NCBI RefSeq assembly: GCF_003533305.1
Contig: NZ_DOEH01000016.1
Coordinates: forward strand, 37,238 to 101,237
DNA length: 64,000 bases
Direction of reading: 5' to 3'
Source of the DNA: Providencia sp.
GTDB taxonomy: Bacteria; Pseudomonadota; Gammaproteobacteria; Enterobacterales; Enterobacteriaceae
The notes under the pieces are model-generated. The model saw nothing but the letters and a program-made list of their open reading frames with translations, had not been told where the DNA came from and ran no database searches. A program made the position numbers and the translations under genes. Of the stretch, positions 8,455-18,733 are shown in pieces; the stretch's first letter is position 1, and the number at the start of each line of letters is the position of its first letter.

Positions 8455-9705
8455 ATGAAAAAAGCGTTTCACATTATGGCAAAGCCAACTAGCTATCAAT
8501 GTAATTTAAAATGTGATTACTGCTTTTATCTTGAAAAAGAGCATCAACAGGGATTCGGGAATCAAAAACTAAAATGCATGGACGATAATGTATTACGTGA
8601 ATATATACGTCAATATATTGCATTATCCCCAGCGAATAAAATTGATTTTACTTGGCAAGGGGGAGAGCCAACCATGGCGGGGTTGGACTTCTTTAAGCGA
8701 GTTATTCATTATCAAAAACGTTATAGCAATGGTAAACAGATTTATAATAGCCTGCAAACTAATGGGGTTTTATTGAATTCTGAATGGGCTGCGTTTTTAA
8801 AAGAACACCAATTTTTAGTGGGGATTTCACTCGATGGCCCCGATTGGCTTCATGATATTTATCGTAAATCAAATTCTGGTAATTCAGTATTTAATAAAGT
8901 TATTAATGCGATTAATTTATTAAAAGAGCATCAAATTGATTTTAATATTTTAACGGTTATTAATAATGAAACAGCAAAATACCCGGAAGAAATTTATCGG
9001 TTTATTACTGAAGTTTTACATGTTAATCATGTTCAATTTATCCCAGTTGTTGAGCATGAAATGCAAAACATGCCAGTACAACACTTAAGCTACCCACAAG
9101 AAGCGGGAAGTAAACAATTAACGCCATGGTCAATTACCGGCAAGCAGTACGGTGACTTTATTAAAAAAGTGTTTGATCTATGGGTTAAAAAAGATGTCGG
9201 TAAAGTTTTTGTGCAGTTATTTGATAATTCACTTGCCGCGTGGTCTGGGGATATGCCTAGTTTTTGTGTGATGCAGCCTTCCTGTGGTTATGGATTAGTT
9301 GCAGAACAAAATGGGGATATTTATAGTTGCGACCATTTTGTTTATCCCGAATTTAAATTAGGTAATTTATTAACTAAGCCACTTAATAAATTAGTTTATA
9401 GTAAACAGCAGCAGCGTTTTGGGCAGCAAAAATTAAATCTTTCTACCGCATGTCAGCAGTGTGAATTTAAATTTGCTTGTCATGGTGGTTGTCCGAAACA
9501 TCGAACATTAAAAGTAGAAAATAAATGGCATAATCATTTATGTGAGGGGTATAAGGCTATTTTCTCTCATATTGACCCTTATATGCGATTTATGGCGAAT
9601 GAACTGAAATATTATCGATCACCTGCATCCATAATGGACAATTTGCATTTATTTCATCAATCCCATGTAGTCACTAATAATATTCCTATCAGACAGGTAA
9701 ATTAG
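8455..9705 (+). CDS. Anaerobic sulfatase-maturating enzyme (radical SAM/SPASM)
   Basis: Oxidises the active-site Cys (or Ser) of sulfatases to formylglycine using a radical-SAM 4Fe-4S cluster. The 416-residue protein has the radical-SAM motif CNLKCDYCFY (Cys16, 20, 23), a glycine-rich TWQGGEPT block, SLQTNGVLL, and a C-terminal SPASM region with many cysteines (CVMQPSCGYG, IYSCDHF, CQQCEFKFACHGGCPKHR, LCEGYK) that hold auxiliary clusters. AAGAAGG lies 7 bases before the start. It ends the operon; its client is most likely the sulfatase at 5881. By eye this gene is notably AT-rich compared with the flanking acc genes. Confidence 0.93.
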   Translation: MKKAFHIMAKPTSYQCNLKCDYCFYLEKEHQQGFGNQKLKCMDDNVLREYIRQYIALSPANKIDFTWQGGEPTMAGLDFFKRVIHYQKRYSNGKQIYNSLQTNGVLLNSEWAAFLKEHQFLVGISLDGPDWLHDIYRKSNSGNSVFNKVINAINLLKEHQIDFNILTVINNETAKYPEEIYRFITEVLHVNHVQFIPVVEHEMQNMPVQHLSYPQEAGSKQLTPWSITGKQYGDFIKKVFDLWVKKDVGKVFVQLFDNSLAAWSGDMPSFCVMQPSCGYGLVAEQNGDIYSCDHFVYPEFKLGNLLTKPLNKLVYSKQQQRFGQQKLNLSTACQQCEFKFACHGGCPKHRTLKVENKWHNHLCEGYKAIFSHIDPYMRFMANELKYYRSPASIMDNLHLFHQSHVVTNNIPIRQVN

Positions 9706-9760
9706 TTTTCTCTGTCGAATCTGATAAAAGACAGCTAGTCATAACTTCTTAATAAGAGAT

Positions 9761-9793
9761 AAAAAAATACCGGAAAGTAGAACTTTCCGGTAT
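9761..9793 (-). terminator. Rho-independent terminator of the accBC unit
   Basis: ATACCGGAAAG (9767-9777) pairs with CTTTCCGGTAT (9783-9793), with a 3-5 base loop. On the minus strand the stem is followed by seven T residues (complement of 9761-9767), so it terminates transcripts coming from accC. On the plus strand there is no T-run, but the hairpin also closes the sulfatase island. Confidence 0.88.
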
Positions 9794-9830
9794 CGATTGA
9801 CGATGACTAAAATATCAGAGATTCAGTAAA

Positions 9831-11177
9831 TTAATCCTGAATACCCAGCTTTTTCTCCAAATAGTGGATGTTAGTACCACCTTTTTGGAAATTTTCATCA
9901 TTCATGATCATTTGGTGCAGTTCAATATTGGTCTTAATGCCATCGATGATCAGTTCATTTAGCGCATTTTTCATTCGAGAAATGGCAATTTCACGGGTCT
10001 CACCGAAAGTAATAAGTTTACCAATCATTGAGTCATAATACGGAGGTACGGTGTAGCCTGCGTAAATATGTGACTCCCAACGCACACCAAAACCACCTGG
10101 AGAGTGGAAACGTGTGATTGTACCTGGACTAGGCAGGAAGGTATGCGGGTCTTCTGCGTTGATACGACACTCAACAGCATGACCGTGCACAACAATTTCT
10201 TCTTGCTTCACAGATAAAGGCATACCTGAAGCAATACGCAACTGTTCTTTAATCAAGTCAATACCGGTGATCATTTCTGTCACTGGATGCTCAACTTGAA
10301 TACGGGTATTCATTTCAATGAAATAAAATTCACCGTTTTCGAACAGGAATTCAAACGTACCTGCACCACGATAGCCGATTTCGATACAAGCGTTAGCACA
10401 ACGTTCACCGATATTTCGGCGAATTTCAGGAGTAATGCCCGGTGCTGGTGCTTCTTCAACGACTTTTTGGTGACGACGTTGCATTGAACAGTCACGTTCT
10501 GCTAAATAAATAGCATGTCCTTGACCATCAGCCATCACTTGGATTTCAATATGACGTGGATTTTCAAGGTATTTCTCCATGTAAACCATGTCATTATTGA
10601 ATGCGGCTTTTGCTTCTGCACGAGTCAGATTTATTGATGATTCCAAATCTTTCTCATTACGAACAACACGCATACCGCGACCACCACCACCGCCAGACGC
10701 TTTAATGATTACCGGGTAACCAATGCGTTTGCCAATAGCTTTATTTTTTTCAGTGTCATTGCCAAGAGGGCCATCAGAGCCCGGTACGCATGGAACACCT
10801 GCAATTTTCATCGCTTTAATCGCTGAGACTTTATCACCCATTAGGCGGATGGTTTCAGCTTTTGGTCCGATAAAAATAAATCCGGATTGTTCAACTTGTT
10901 CTGCAAAATCAGCATTTTCAGACAGGAAACCATATCCTGGGTGAATAGCTTGCGCACCTGAAATTTCAGCCGCAGAAATAATTGCAGGAATATTCAGGTA
11001 GCTTTTTGCTGATGCTGCTGGGCCAATACAAATGGTTTCATCTGCCAGCAACACGTGTTTTAGATCTCTATCTGCCGTGGAGTGAACCGCCACAGTCTTA
11101 ATGCCTAGTTCTTTACAGGCACGTAGAATGCGCAGTGCAATCTCTCCACGGTTAGCGATAACAATTTTTTCCAGCAT
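9831..11177 (-). CDS. accC: Acetyl-CoA carboxylase, biotin carboxylase subunit
   Basis: ATP-dependent carboxylation of the biotin on AccB, the first step of fatty-acid synthesis. The 448-residue protein matches the AccC length and shows the N-terminal [20 protein letters not shown], the glycine-rich ATP-binding [12 protein letters not shown] (about 159-170), the carboxylase signature [23 protein letters not shown] region and [10 protein letters not shown]. It is 12 bases downstream of accB on the same strand and is followed by a strong terminator. Confidence 0.98.
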   Translation of the reverse strand: MLEKIVIANRGEIALRILRACKELGIKTVAVHSTADRDLKHVLLADETICIGPAASAKSYLNIPAIISAAEISGAQAIHPGYGFLSENADFAEQVEQSGFIFIGPKAETIRLMGDKVSAIKAMKIAGVPCVPGSDGPLGNDTEKNKAIGKRIGYPVIIKASGGGGGRGMRVVRNEKDLESSINLTRAEAKAAFNNDMVYMEKYLENPRHIEIQVMADGQGHAIYLAERDCSMQRRHQKVVEEAPAPGITPEIRRNIGERCANACIEIGYRGAGTFEFLFENGEFYFIEMNTRIQVEHPVTEMITGIDLIKEQLRIASGMPLSVKQEEIVVHGHAVECRINAEDPHTFLPSPGTITRFHSPGGFGVRWESHIYAGYTVPPYYDSMIGKLITFGETREIAISRMKNALNELIIDGIKTNIELHQMIMNDENFQKGGTNIHYLEKKLGIQD

Positions 11178-11189
11178 GGAAACGCCTCG

Positions 11190-11657
11190 TTACTCGATAA
11201 CAACCAATGGCTCGTCAAATTCTACTGCATCACCGTTTTGCAACAGAATGGCTTTAACAACGCCGGCTTTATCTGCTTCAATTTGGTTCATCATCTTCAT
11301 CGCTTCAACGATACAAAGAGGATCACCTACGCTAACTGTTTGACCAACTTCAACAAAAGATTTTGCTTCTGGGCTTGGTGCGCGGTAGAAGGTTCCAACC
11401 ATTGGGGAACGAACTTGGTGACCAGAAACAACAGCAGGTGCTACTGAAGCGGCTTCTTGAACAACAGCAACTGCGTTAGCAAGTGCAGGTTGTGGCGCAG
11501 CAGGAGCGGAATAAAATTGTTGAGGTGCCGGCATCATTTGAGACGCTGGTGCTAAGCGGCTGATACGTACTGACTCTTCACCTTCAGAAATTTCCAGTTC
11601 AGAAATGCCAGACTCTTCGACTAGTTCGATCAGCTTTTTAATTTTACGAATATCCAT
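11190..11657 (-). CDS. accB: Biotin carboxyl carrier protein of acetyl-CoA carboxylase
   Basis: Carries biotin between the carboxylase and carboxyltransferase halves of acetyl-CoA carboxylase. 155 residues, with an N-terminal helical part starting [17 protein letters not shown], an Ala/Pro-rich linker (about 40-80) and the biotinyl domain whose EAMKMM motif places the biotinylated lysine at residue 121. It lies between aroQ (18 bases upstream) and accC, so the three probably share a transcript. Confidence 0.98.
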   Translation of the reverse strand: MDIRKIKKLIELVEESGISELEISEGEESVRISRLAPASQMMPAPQQFYSAPAAPQPALANAVAVVQEAASVAPAVVSGHQVRSPMVGTFYRAPSPEAKSFVEVGQTVSVGDPLCIVEAMKMMNQIEADKAGVVKAILLQNGDAVEFDEPLVVIE

Positions 11658-11675
11658 GGATATGATTCCGTACTC

Positions 11676-12140
11676 TTATATTTTAATTGAATTAATTAGA
11701 TGCAGACGGTTAACCGCTGCCTGTAAAGCAAAACTGTAACCATCAGCACCAAGACCACAAATTACACCGACAGCTTGGTCGGATAAATAAGAATGTTGGC
11801 GAAATGGTTCTCTTGCATGCACATTAGATAGGTGGATCTCGATAAACGGGAGTGCCACTGCCAGTAATGCATCACGTAAGGCAACGCTAGTATGCGTGAA
11901 TGCCGCTGGATTAATTAGAATAAAATCAGTATTACCTCGTGCAGCATGAATTGTATCAATCAGTTCATGTTCTGCATTTGATTGAAAATGACTTAATTTT
12001 ACACCTAACTTTTCAGCTTCTAGTGTTAGCTTGGACACAATACCTGTAAGCGTTTGAGTACCGTACTTATCAGGTTCCCTCGTTCCTAGCAGGTTTAGGT
12101 TTGGTCCATTAAGAAGCAAAATGTGAATATCTTCTGTCAT
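11676..12140 (-). CDS. aroQ: 3-dehydroquinate dehydratase, type II
   Basis: Third step of the shikimate pathway, 3-dehydroquinate to 3-dehydroshikimate, by the class II enzyme. The start at 12140 gives 154 residues beginning [23 protein letters not shown], matching Yersinia-type AroQ; the longer frame to 12206 would add 22 unrelated residues. Catalytic elements are visible: GTREPDKYG (Arg and Tyr of the lid), [18 protein letters not shown] and [16 protein letters not shown]. coli uses the unrelated AroD. The position directly upstream of accB is common in other Gammaproteobacteria. Confidence 0.95.
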   Translation of the reverse strand: MTEDIHILLLNGPNLNLLGTREPDKYGTQTLTGIVSKLTLEAEKLGVKLSHFQSNAEHELIDTIHAARGNTDFILINPAAFTHTSVALRDALLAVALPFIEIHLSNVHAREPFRQHSYLSDQAVGVICGLGADGYSFALQAAVNRLHLINSIKI

Positions 12141-12250
12141 TGTGCTGCTAACTCCGACGATACGCCAATAGTCCGACAACATAACCTGATGTAGGCGGTT
12201 TGTCATCTCTTATCATGAAAATAAATAGATTTTTGGCTGACAAAGAACGC

Positions 12251-12281
12251 ATTATAATTATTTCGTAGCATATAGCAGCAA
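12251..12281 (-). promoter_or_regulatory. Possible aroQ-accBC promoter
   Basis: On the minus strand TTGCTG (12276-12281) and TATAAT (12251-12256) are separated by 19 bases, within the 248-base gap between acuI and aroQ and about 110 bases upstream of the aroQ start codon. The -10 is perfect, but the spacing is long. Confidence 0.35.
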
Positions 12282-12388
12282 AATACTGGTCTTATCAGAG
12301 AAATTACCCGAAATTATTTTATAAATTGTGCGGTAATCCATACTTTTACTTAATGATGCAAAATAAATATGGAACCGCACAAATCGCG

Positions 12389-13372
12389 TTATTCAGCGCG
12401 AAGATTAACAAGGGTACGCCCTGTTACCTGATTATTTAAGAGTTTTTTTGCATATTCTACTGATTGTTCTAATGTAATTTCAGAACTGATTTGTTCGTAG
12501 AATGATTCAGGCAGTAGCTGTGCCAAGCGCTCCCATACTTTTGAACGTTTCGCCGCTGGGTAATATACTGAATCGACACCTTGTAAGCGCACATTACGTA
12601 AAATAAATGGCATCACTGTGGTGGGTAAGGTAAATCCACCTGCTAAACCGCAAGCTGCAACGGCGCCATTATAGCTAATTTGTGCCAGTAAATTGGCAAG
12701 AAGATCGCCACCAACTGTATCAATGGCACCCGCCCAAAGCTGTTTTCCTAAAGGTTTTGCCGGATGAGTATAGTCGCTGCGAGGTAAGATTTTTTTAGCG
12801 CCGATACTGCGTAAGTAATCGCTATTTTCTTCACGACCAGAAATCGCCACCACATCATAGCCAAGTGCAGTTAATAGTTGAATAGCAACGCTGCCTACCC
12901 CACCACTTGCCCCACTTACGACAATTTCGCCTTTATCGGGTGTAATACCGGCCTCTTCTAATGCATTAACGCAAAGCATTGCCGTGAAACCAGCGGTACC
13001 AATAATCATCGCTTTTCGTAAGGAAAGTGCTTCGGGTAAAGGGGTTAAATAATCGGCTGGGACTTTTGCTTGGGTTGCAAGACCACCCCAATGTGTTTCA
13101 CCAACGCCCCATCCAGTCAGTAAGACATGCTGACCTACGTGAAATCGAGGATCTTCACTGTGATGGATGACGCCGGAAAAATCGATACCAGGTACCATTG
13201 GATAATTGCGGACGACGCCAGCTTTGCCATTGATAGCAAGGGCATCTTTGTAGTTAAGTGTTGACCAGTGAATATCAACGATGACGTCACCTGATGGTCG
13301 TTTATCTGTCGATAATGCTAAAATTTCAGGGACAATTTTTTCCGCTTGTTGCTGGAGGACGAGGGCTTTCAT
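12389..13372 (-). CDS. acuI: Acrylyl-CoA reductase-type quinone oxidoreductase (YhdH/AcuI)
   Basis: NADPH-dependent medium-chain reductase that converts acryloyl-CoA to propionyl-CoA and protects against that electrophile. 327 residues: MKALVLQQQAEKIV at the N-terminus, DIHWSTLNYKDALAINGKAGV, VPGIDFSGVI, and the NADPH-binding Rossmann motif GASGGVGSVAIQLL near residue 155. No structural zinc cysteines are seen, as in this subfamily. In E. coli yhdH also neighbours the acc and mre genes, with csrD in between. Confidence 0.93.
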   Translation of the reverse strand: MKALVLQQQAEKIVPEILALSTDKRPSGDVIVDIHWSTLNYKDALAINGKAGVVRNYPMVPGIDFSGVIHHSEDPRFHVGQHVLLTGWGVGETHWGGLATQAKVPADYLTPLPEALSLRKAMIIGTAGFTAMLCVNALEEAGITPDKGEIVVSGASGGVGSVAIQLLTALGYDVVAISGREENSDYLRSIGAKKILPRSDYTHPAKPLGKQLWAGAIDTVGGDLLANLLAQISYNGAVAACGLAGGFTLPTTVMPFILRNVRLQGVDSVYYPAAKRSKVWERLAQLLPESFYEQISSEITLEQSVEYAKKLLNNQVTGRTLVNLRAE

Positions 13373-15038
<1,666 letters not shown>

Positions 15039-15053
15039 ATAACGCCATAGGCC

Positions 15054-15092
15054 GGCTGGGGAAAATTGCTCCAGCCGCTGCTTTGACTTTTT
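15054..15092 (+). terminator. Attenuator-like hairpin between mreB and mreC
   Basis: GGCTGGGG (15054-15061) pairs with CTCCAGCC (15069-15076) with one G-T pair; the run TTTGACTTTTTTG follows after a short spacer. It would reduce read-through from mreB into mreC, consistent with the need for far more MreB than MreCD. Confidence 0.5.
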
Positions 15093-15125
15093 TGATTCTC
15101 TGACATTAGCGAAACTCTGCCACTC

Positions 15126-16088
15126 ATGAAGCCAATTTTTAGGCGAGGCCCATCCCTACAGTTACGCATCTTTTTTGCAGTCATAATTGCATTAGTGCTG
15201 GTGGTGATTGACCATCGTTTTGAGCCTTTCAATAAAATCCGTAACTATTTAGACACGGCAGTCAGCCCGTTCTATTTTTTAGCGAACGGACCGCGCCAAT
15301 TTCTTGATAATGTTTCTGAGAGCTTTTCTTCACGTTCACAACTTCAATTTGAAAATAAAGCGTTGAGTCAGGAACTATTACTCAAAAAAGCGGATAATCT
15401 GCTTCTCGAACAATTAAAACAAGAAAATTCCCGTTTGAGAGAGTTGTTAGGTTCGCCACTTCGTCAAGATGAGCACATGATGGTGACCCAAGTCATTTCA
15501 GGTGCCAATACACCTTATCGTGACCAAGTTGTCATTGATAAAGGCAGTAATGAAGGCGTGTATGAAGGGCAGCCCGTAATTAGTGATAAAGGCGTTGTTG
15601 GCCAAGTCGTTGGTGTGAGCTATTTTAATAGCCGGGTTTTATTGATTTGCGATACGGCTCATGCGTTACCCGTGCAAGTTTTACGCAATGATGTTCGTGT
15701 GATTGCTGCGGGTTCTGGATGTGCAGATGACCTTTTATTAGAGCCATTACCTGAAAATACGGATATTCGCGTGGGCGATGTGCTTGTGACTTCAGGTCTT
15801 GGTGGTCGTTTTCCTGAAGGTTATCCTGTTGCTGTTGTGTCAGCGGTAAAGCATGATACTCAACGGGCTTATACAATAATCAGTGCAAGGCCAAGTGCAG
15901 AGCTTCAACGACTACGTTATTTATTATTGTTATGGGGTAATGGGAGTGAACCTGCGGTTCCAATGCCACCGTCTGAAGTTTATCGTGCGGCAAATGAGCG
16001 TTTGATGAAAGTTCTTCCTCAAGTGCTGCCTAATCCGAGCGAAATACAAGGGCCACCATTGCCACCATCGCCGGAACCACAGCCATAA
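15126..16088 (+). CDS. mreC: Rod-shape-determining protein MreC
   Basis: Bitopic inner-membrane protein of the elongasome that links MreB to the periplasmic synthases PBP2/RodA. 320 residues: MKPIFRRGPSLQLRIFFAVIIAL with one membrane segment (about residues 13-33), a coiled coil (about 70-110, QLKQENSRLRELLGSPLRQDE) and the beta-barrel periplasmic domain with GVYEGQPVISDKGVVGQV and VGDVLVTSGLGGRFPEGYPV. The C-terminus is Pro-rich and shorter than in E. coli (367 residues as recalled). Confidence 0.97.
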   Translation: MKPIFRRGPSLQLRIFFAVIIALVLVVIDHRFEPFNKIRNYLDTAVSPFYFLANGPRQFLDNVSESFSSRSQLQFENKALSQELLLKKADNLLLEQLKQENSRLRELLGSPLRQDEHMMVTQVISGANTPYRDQVVIDKGSNEGVYEGQPVISDKGVVGQVVGVSYFNSRVLLICDTAHALPVQVLRNDVRVIAAGSGCADDLLLEPLPENTDIRVGDVLVTSGLGGRFPEGYPVAVVSAVKHDTQRAYTIISARPSAELQRLRYLLLLWGNGSEPAVPMPPSEVYRAANERLMKVLPQVLPNPSEIQGPPLPPSPEPQP

Positions 16089-16129
16089 TAAGGGTAAACA
16101 ATATGGTTATGGGTAGGAGAATTAACTAA

Positions 16130-16618
16130 ATGGATGAATACCGTGGCAATGGTCGTGGCATTATTTGGTTATCTTTTTTTATTGCATTGATCCTGCAAGT
16201 GATGCCTTGGCCTGAACAATTAGCTTTCTATCGTCCCACATGGCTATTATTAATCCTGATTTATTGGGTGATGGCGTTACCTCATCGTGTTAGCGTCGGA
16301 ACAAGCTTTGTTTTAGGTGTGATTGTCGATTCTATTCAAGGCTCGGCATTAGGGGTTCATGGCCTTTCATTTAGCATTATTTGCTACCTCGTCTCGTATA
16401 AGCATCAATTATTAAGAAATATGGCACTTTGGCAGCAAGCCTTAGTCATCGCCTTTCTTACCGTAATTCAAGATTTATCAGTCTTTTGGGCTGAATTTCT
16501 ATCTTCACAGGTATTATTCCATCCACAAGTATTCTGGAATAGTCCAGTGAATGGTATTCTGTGGCCATGGCTATTTTTGTTATTACGAAAAATTCGTCGT
16601 CAGTTCTCAGTATGTTAA
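16130..16618 (+). CDS. mreD: Rod-shape-determining protein MreD
   Basis: Polytopic membrane component of the elongasome, 162 residues, the usual length. It begins [20 protein letters not shown] and has five to six hydrophobic segments with the family [20 protein letters not shown] and [19 protein letters not shown]. Third gene of the mre unit, 41 bases after mreC. Confidence 0.96.
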   Translation: MDEYRGNGRGIIWLSFFIALILQVMPWPEQLAFYRPTWLLLILIYWVMALPHRVSVGTSFVLGVIVDSIQGSALGVHGLSFSIICYLVSYKHQLLRNMALWQQALVIAFLTVIQDLSVFWAEFLSSQVLFHPQVFWNSPVNGILWPWLFLLLRKIRRQFSVC

Positions 16619-16654
16619 GACTTTAGCTGTCGGCAAGCATTGGAAATATTGCTT

Positions 16655-17218
16655 ATGAGTCTGATTTATTTGGCATCAGGTTCACCGAGAAGACGGGAAC
16701 TGGTGCAATTACTTGACTACCATTTTGAAATTTTACGTCCTGAAGTGGAAGAAAAATGGCAGCAAGGAGAACAACCGCAAGAATATGTACAACGTTTAGC
16801 ACGAGAAAAATCTTTGGCAGGTGTCGCGATTGCACCACAAGATAGACCCGTTTTAGGTGCTGATACAATTGTTGTCCTAAACGGAGAAATATTAGAAAAG
16901 CCGCGTGATGCCGCACATGCCGAAGAAATACTGCGTACACTATCCGGACATACACATCAGGTGATGACGGCGATTGCATTATCGGACAGTCGTTTGACGT
17001 TAAATTCACTGATTGTGACAGATGTGACATTCCGCGAGTTATCTTTGTCAGAAATACATGATTATATCCAATCAGGCGAACCAATGGATAAAGCCGGCGC
17101 TTATGGTATACAAGGCATTGGTGGGCGTTTTATTCGTCGCATTAATGGCAGCTACCATGCTGTTGTTGGTTTACCGTTGGTCGAAACAGATGAATTAATA
17201 CAGCAATTTTTAGCGTAA
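16655..17218 (+). CDS. yhdE: Maf/YhdE nucleoside triphosphate pyrophosphatase
   Basis: House-cleaning pyrophosphatase of the Maf family; E. coli YhdE acts on dTTP/UTP and modified bases. The ATG at 16655 gives 187 residues starting [17 protein letters not shown]; the TTG at 16640 is less likely. Family motifs: [25 protein letters not shown] (catalytic Asp), [10 protein letters not shown] and [10 protein letters not shown]. Lies between mreD and rng as in E. coli. Confidence 0.95.
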   Translation: MSLIYLASGSPRRRELVQLLDYHFEILRPEVEEKWQQGEQPQEYVQRLAREKSLAGVAIAPQDRPVLGADTIVVLNGEILEKPRDAAHAEEILRTLSGHTHQVMTAIALSDSRLTLNSLIVTDVTFRELSLSEIHDYIQSGEPMDKAGAYGIQGIGGRFIRRINGSYHAVVGLPLVETDELIQQFLA

Positions 17219-17239
17219 GGTTGATGGTAAGGGAAACTT

Positions 17240-18709
17240 ATGACTGCAGAGCTATTAGTAAACATTACACCATCTGAAACGCGCGTTGCTTATATCGATG
17301 GTGGAATTTTACAAGAAATACATGTTGAGCGAGAAGCAAAAAGGGGACTAGTAGGGAATATTTACAAAGGCCGTGTGAGTCGTGTGTTGCCGGGTATGCA
17401 GGCGGCCTTTGTTGATATTGGTCTGGATAAAGCCGCTTTTTTGCACGCTTCCGACATCATGCCACATACAGAATGTATTGCGGGTGATGAGCGAAAAAAC
17501 TTTCATGTCAGAGATATCGCGGAATTAGTTAAACAAGGTCAAGACCTGATTGTACAAGTGGTGAAAGACCCTCTGGGTACTAAAGGTGCGCGATTAACTA
17601 CAGATATTACATTACCTTCTCGTTATTTAGTTTTTATGCCTGGGGCGTCCCATGTTGGCGTTTCTCAGCGTATTGATAGTGAGACTGAGCGGGAGCGTTT
17701 AAAGTCTTGTGTGGCTCAGTACTGCGATGAAAACGGTGGGTTTATCATTCGTACTGCGGCAGAAGGTGTCGGTGAAGAAGAAGTTAAGCAAGATGCTGCA
17801 TTTTTAAAACGTTTATGGGCTAAAGTCATTGAGCGTAAAAAGCGCAATGTCACGCGGACAAAAATTTATGGCGAGCTTTCTCTCGCATATCGAATTATTC
17901 GTGATTTTGCTGGGGCATCACTCGATAGAATTCGTGTTGACTCCCGTTTGACCTATACTCAACTCCAAGAGTTTGTTGAAGAGTATGTGCCTGAAATGAC
18001 GGCAAAGCTTGAGCTTTACCAAGGCAATCAACCTATTTTTGACCTTTTTGATGTTGAAAATGAAATTCAACGGGCAATGGAAAGAAAAGTTGAATTAAAA
18101 TCAGGTGGTTACCTGATTATCGATCAGACAGAAGCAATGACCACCATTGATATCAATACGGGGGCTTTTGTTGGTCATCGTAATCTTGAAGAGACCATTT
18201 TTAATACTAACATTGAAGCGACTCAATCTATTGCGAGACAATTGCGCCTGAGAAATTTAGGTGGGATTATTATTATTGATTTTATCGATATGACAGATGC
18301 TGAACATCGTCGACGCGTTTTAGCTTCATTAGAGCAAGCTTTAAGCAAAGATAAAGTGAAAACAACGATCAGTCATTTTTCGCAGCTTGGTTTAGTGGAA
18401 ATGACCCGTAAACGTACCAGAGAAAGTCTTGAACATGTTCTGTGTGACGATTGCCCTACTTGCCAAGGTCGAGGAACGGTAAAATCAGTTGAAACCGTGT
18501 GTTATGAAATTTTACGTGAGATAGTTAGGGTTCACCGTACTATCGATGCCGATAGATTCTTAGTTTACGCTGCTCAATCAGTTGTTGATGTACTCAAAGG
18601 TGATGAGTCACATGCTTTAGCTGAGGTTGAGATCTTCGTGGGTAAACAAGTTAAAGTTCAGACTGAACCTTTGTATAGTCAGGAACGTTTTGATGTCGTG
18701 ATGATGTAG
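17240..18709 (+). CDS. rng: Ribonuclease G
   Basis: Endoribonuclease that matures the 5' end of 16S rRNA and decays some mRNAs. 489 residues, the E. coli length. It contains an N-terminal S1 domain (about 40-125, GNIYKGRVSRVLPGMQAAFVDIG), the RNase E/G catalytic core with DINTGAF and IIIIDFIDM (metal-binding aspartates) and the zinc-link cysteines in DDCPTCQGRG. It starts 21 bases after yhdE and is followed 24 bases later by yhdP. Confidence 0.97.
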   Translation: MTAELLVNITPSETRVAYIDGGILQEIHVEREAKRGLVGNIYKGRVSRVLPGMQAAFVDIGLDKAAFLHASDIMPHTECIAGDERKNFHVRDIAELVKQGQDLIVQVVKDPLGTKGARLTTDITLPSRYLVFMPGASHVGVSQRIDSETERERLKSCVAQYCDENGGFIIRTAAEGVGEEEVKQDAAFLKRLWAKVIERKKRNVTRTKIYGELSLAYRIIRDFAGASLDRIRVDSRLTYTQLQEFVEEYVPEMTAKLELYQGNQPIFDLFDVENEIQRAMERKVELKSGGYLIIDQTEAMTTIDINTGAFVGHRNLEETIFNTNIEATQSIARQLRLRNLGGIIIIDFIDMTDAEHRRRVLASLEQALSKDKVKTTISHFSQLGLVEMTRKRTRESLEHVLCDDCPTCQGRGTVKSVETVCYEILREIVRVHRTIDADRFLVYAAQSVVDVLKGDESHALAEVEIFVGKQVKVQTEPLYSQERFDVVMM

Positions 18710-18733
18710 CACATTCGTGCATAGGAGAAATCG

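Noticed and set aside
3476-9830. Prophage or integrative element ends at the sulfatase island
   Set aside because: No integrase, transposase, tRNA target or flanking direct repeat could be found.
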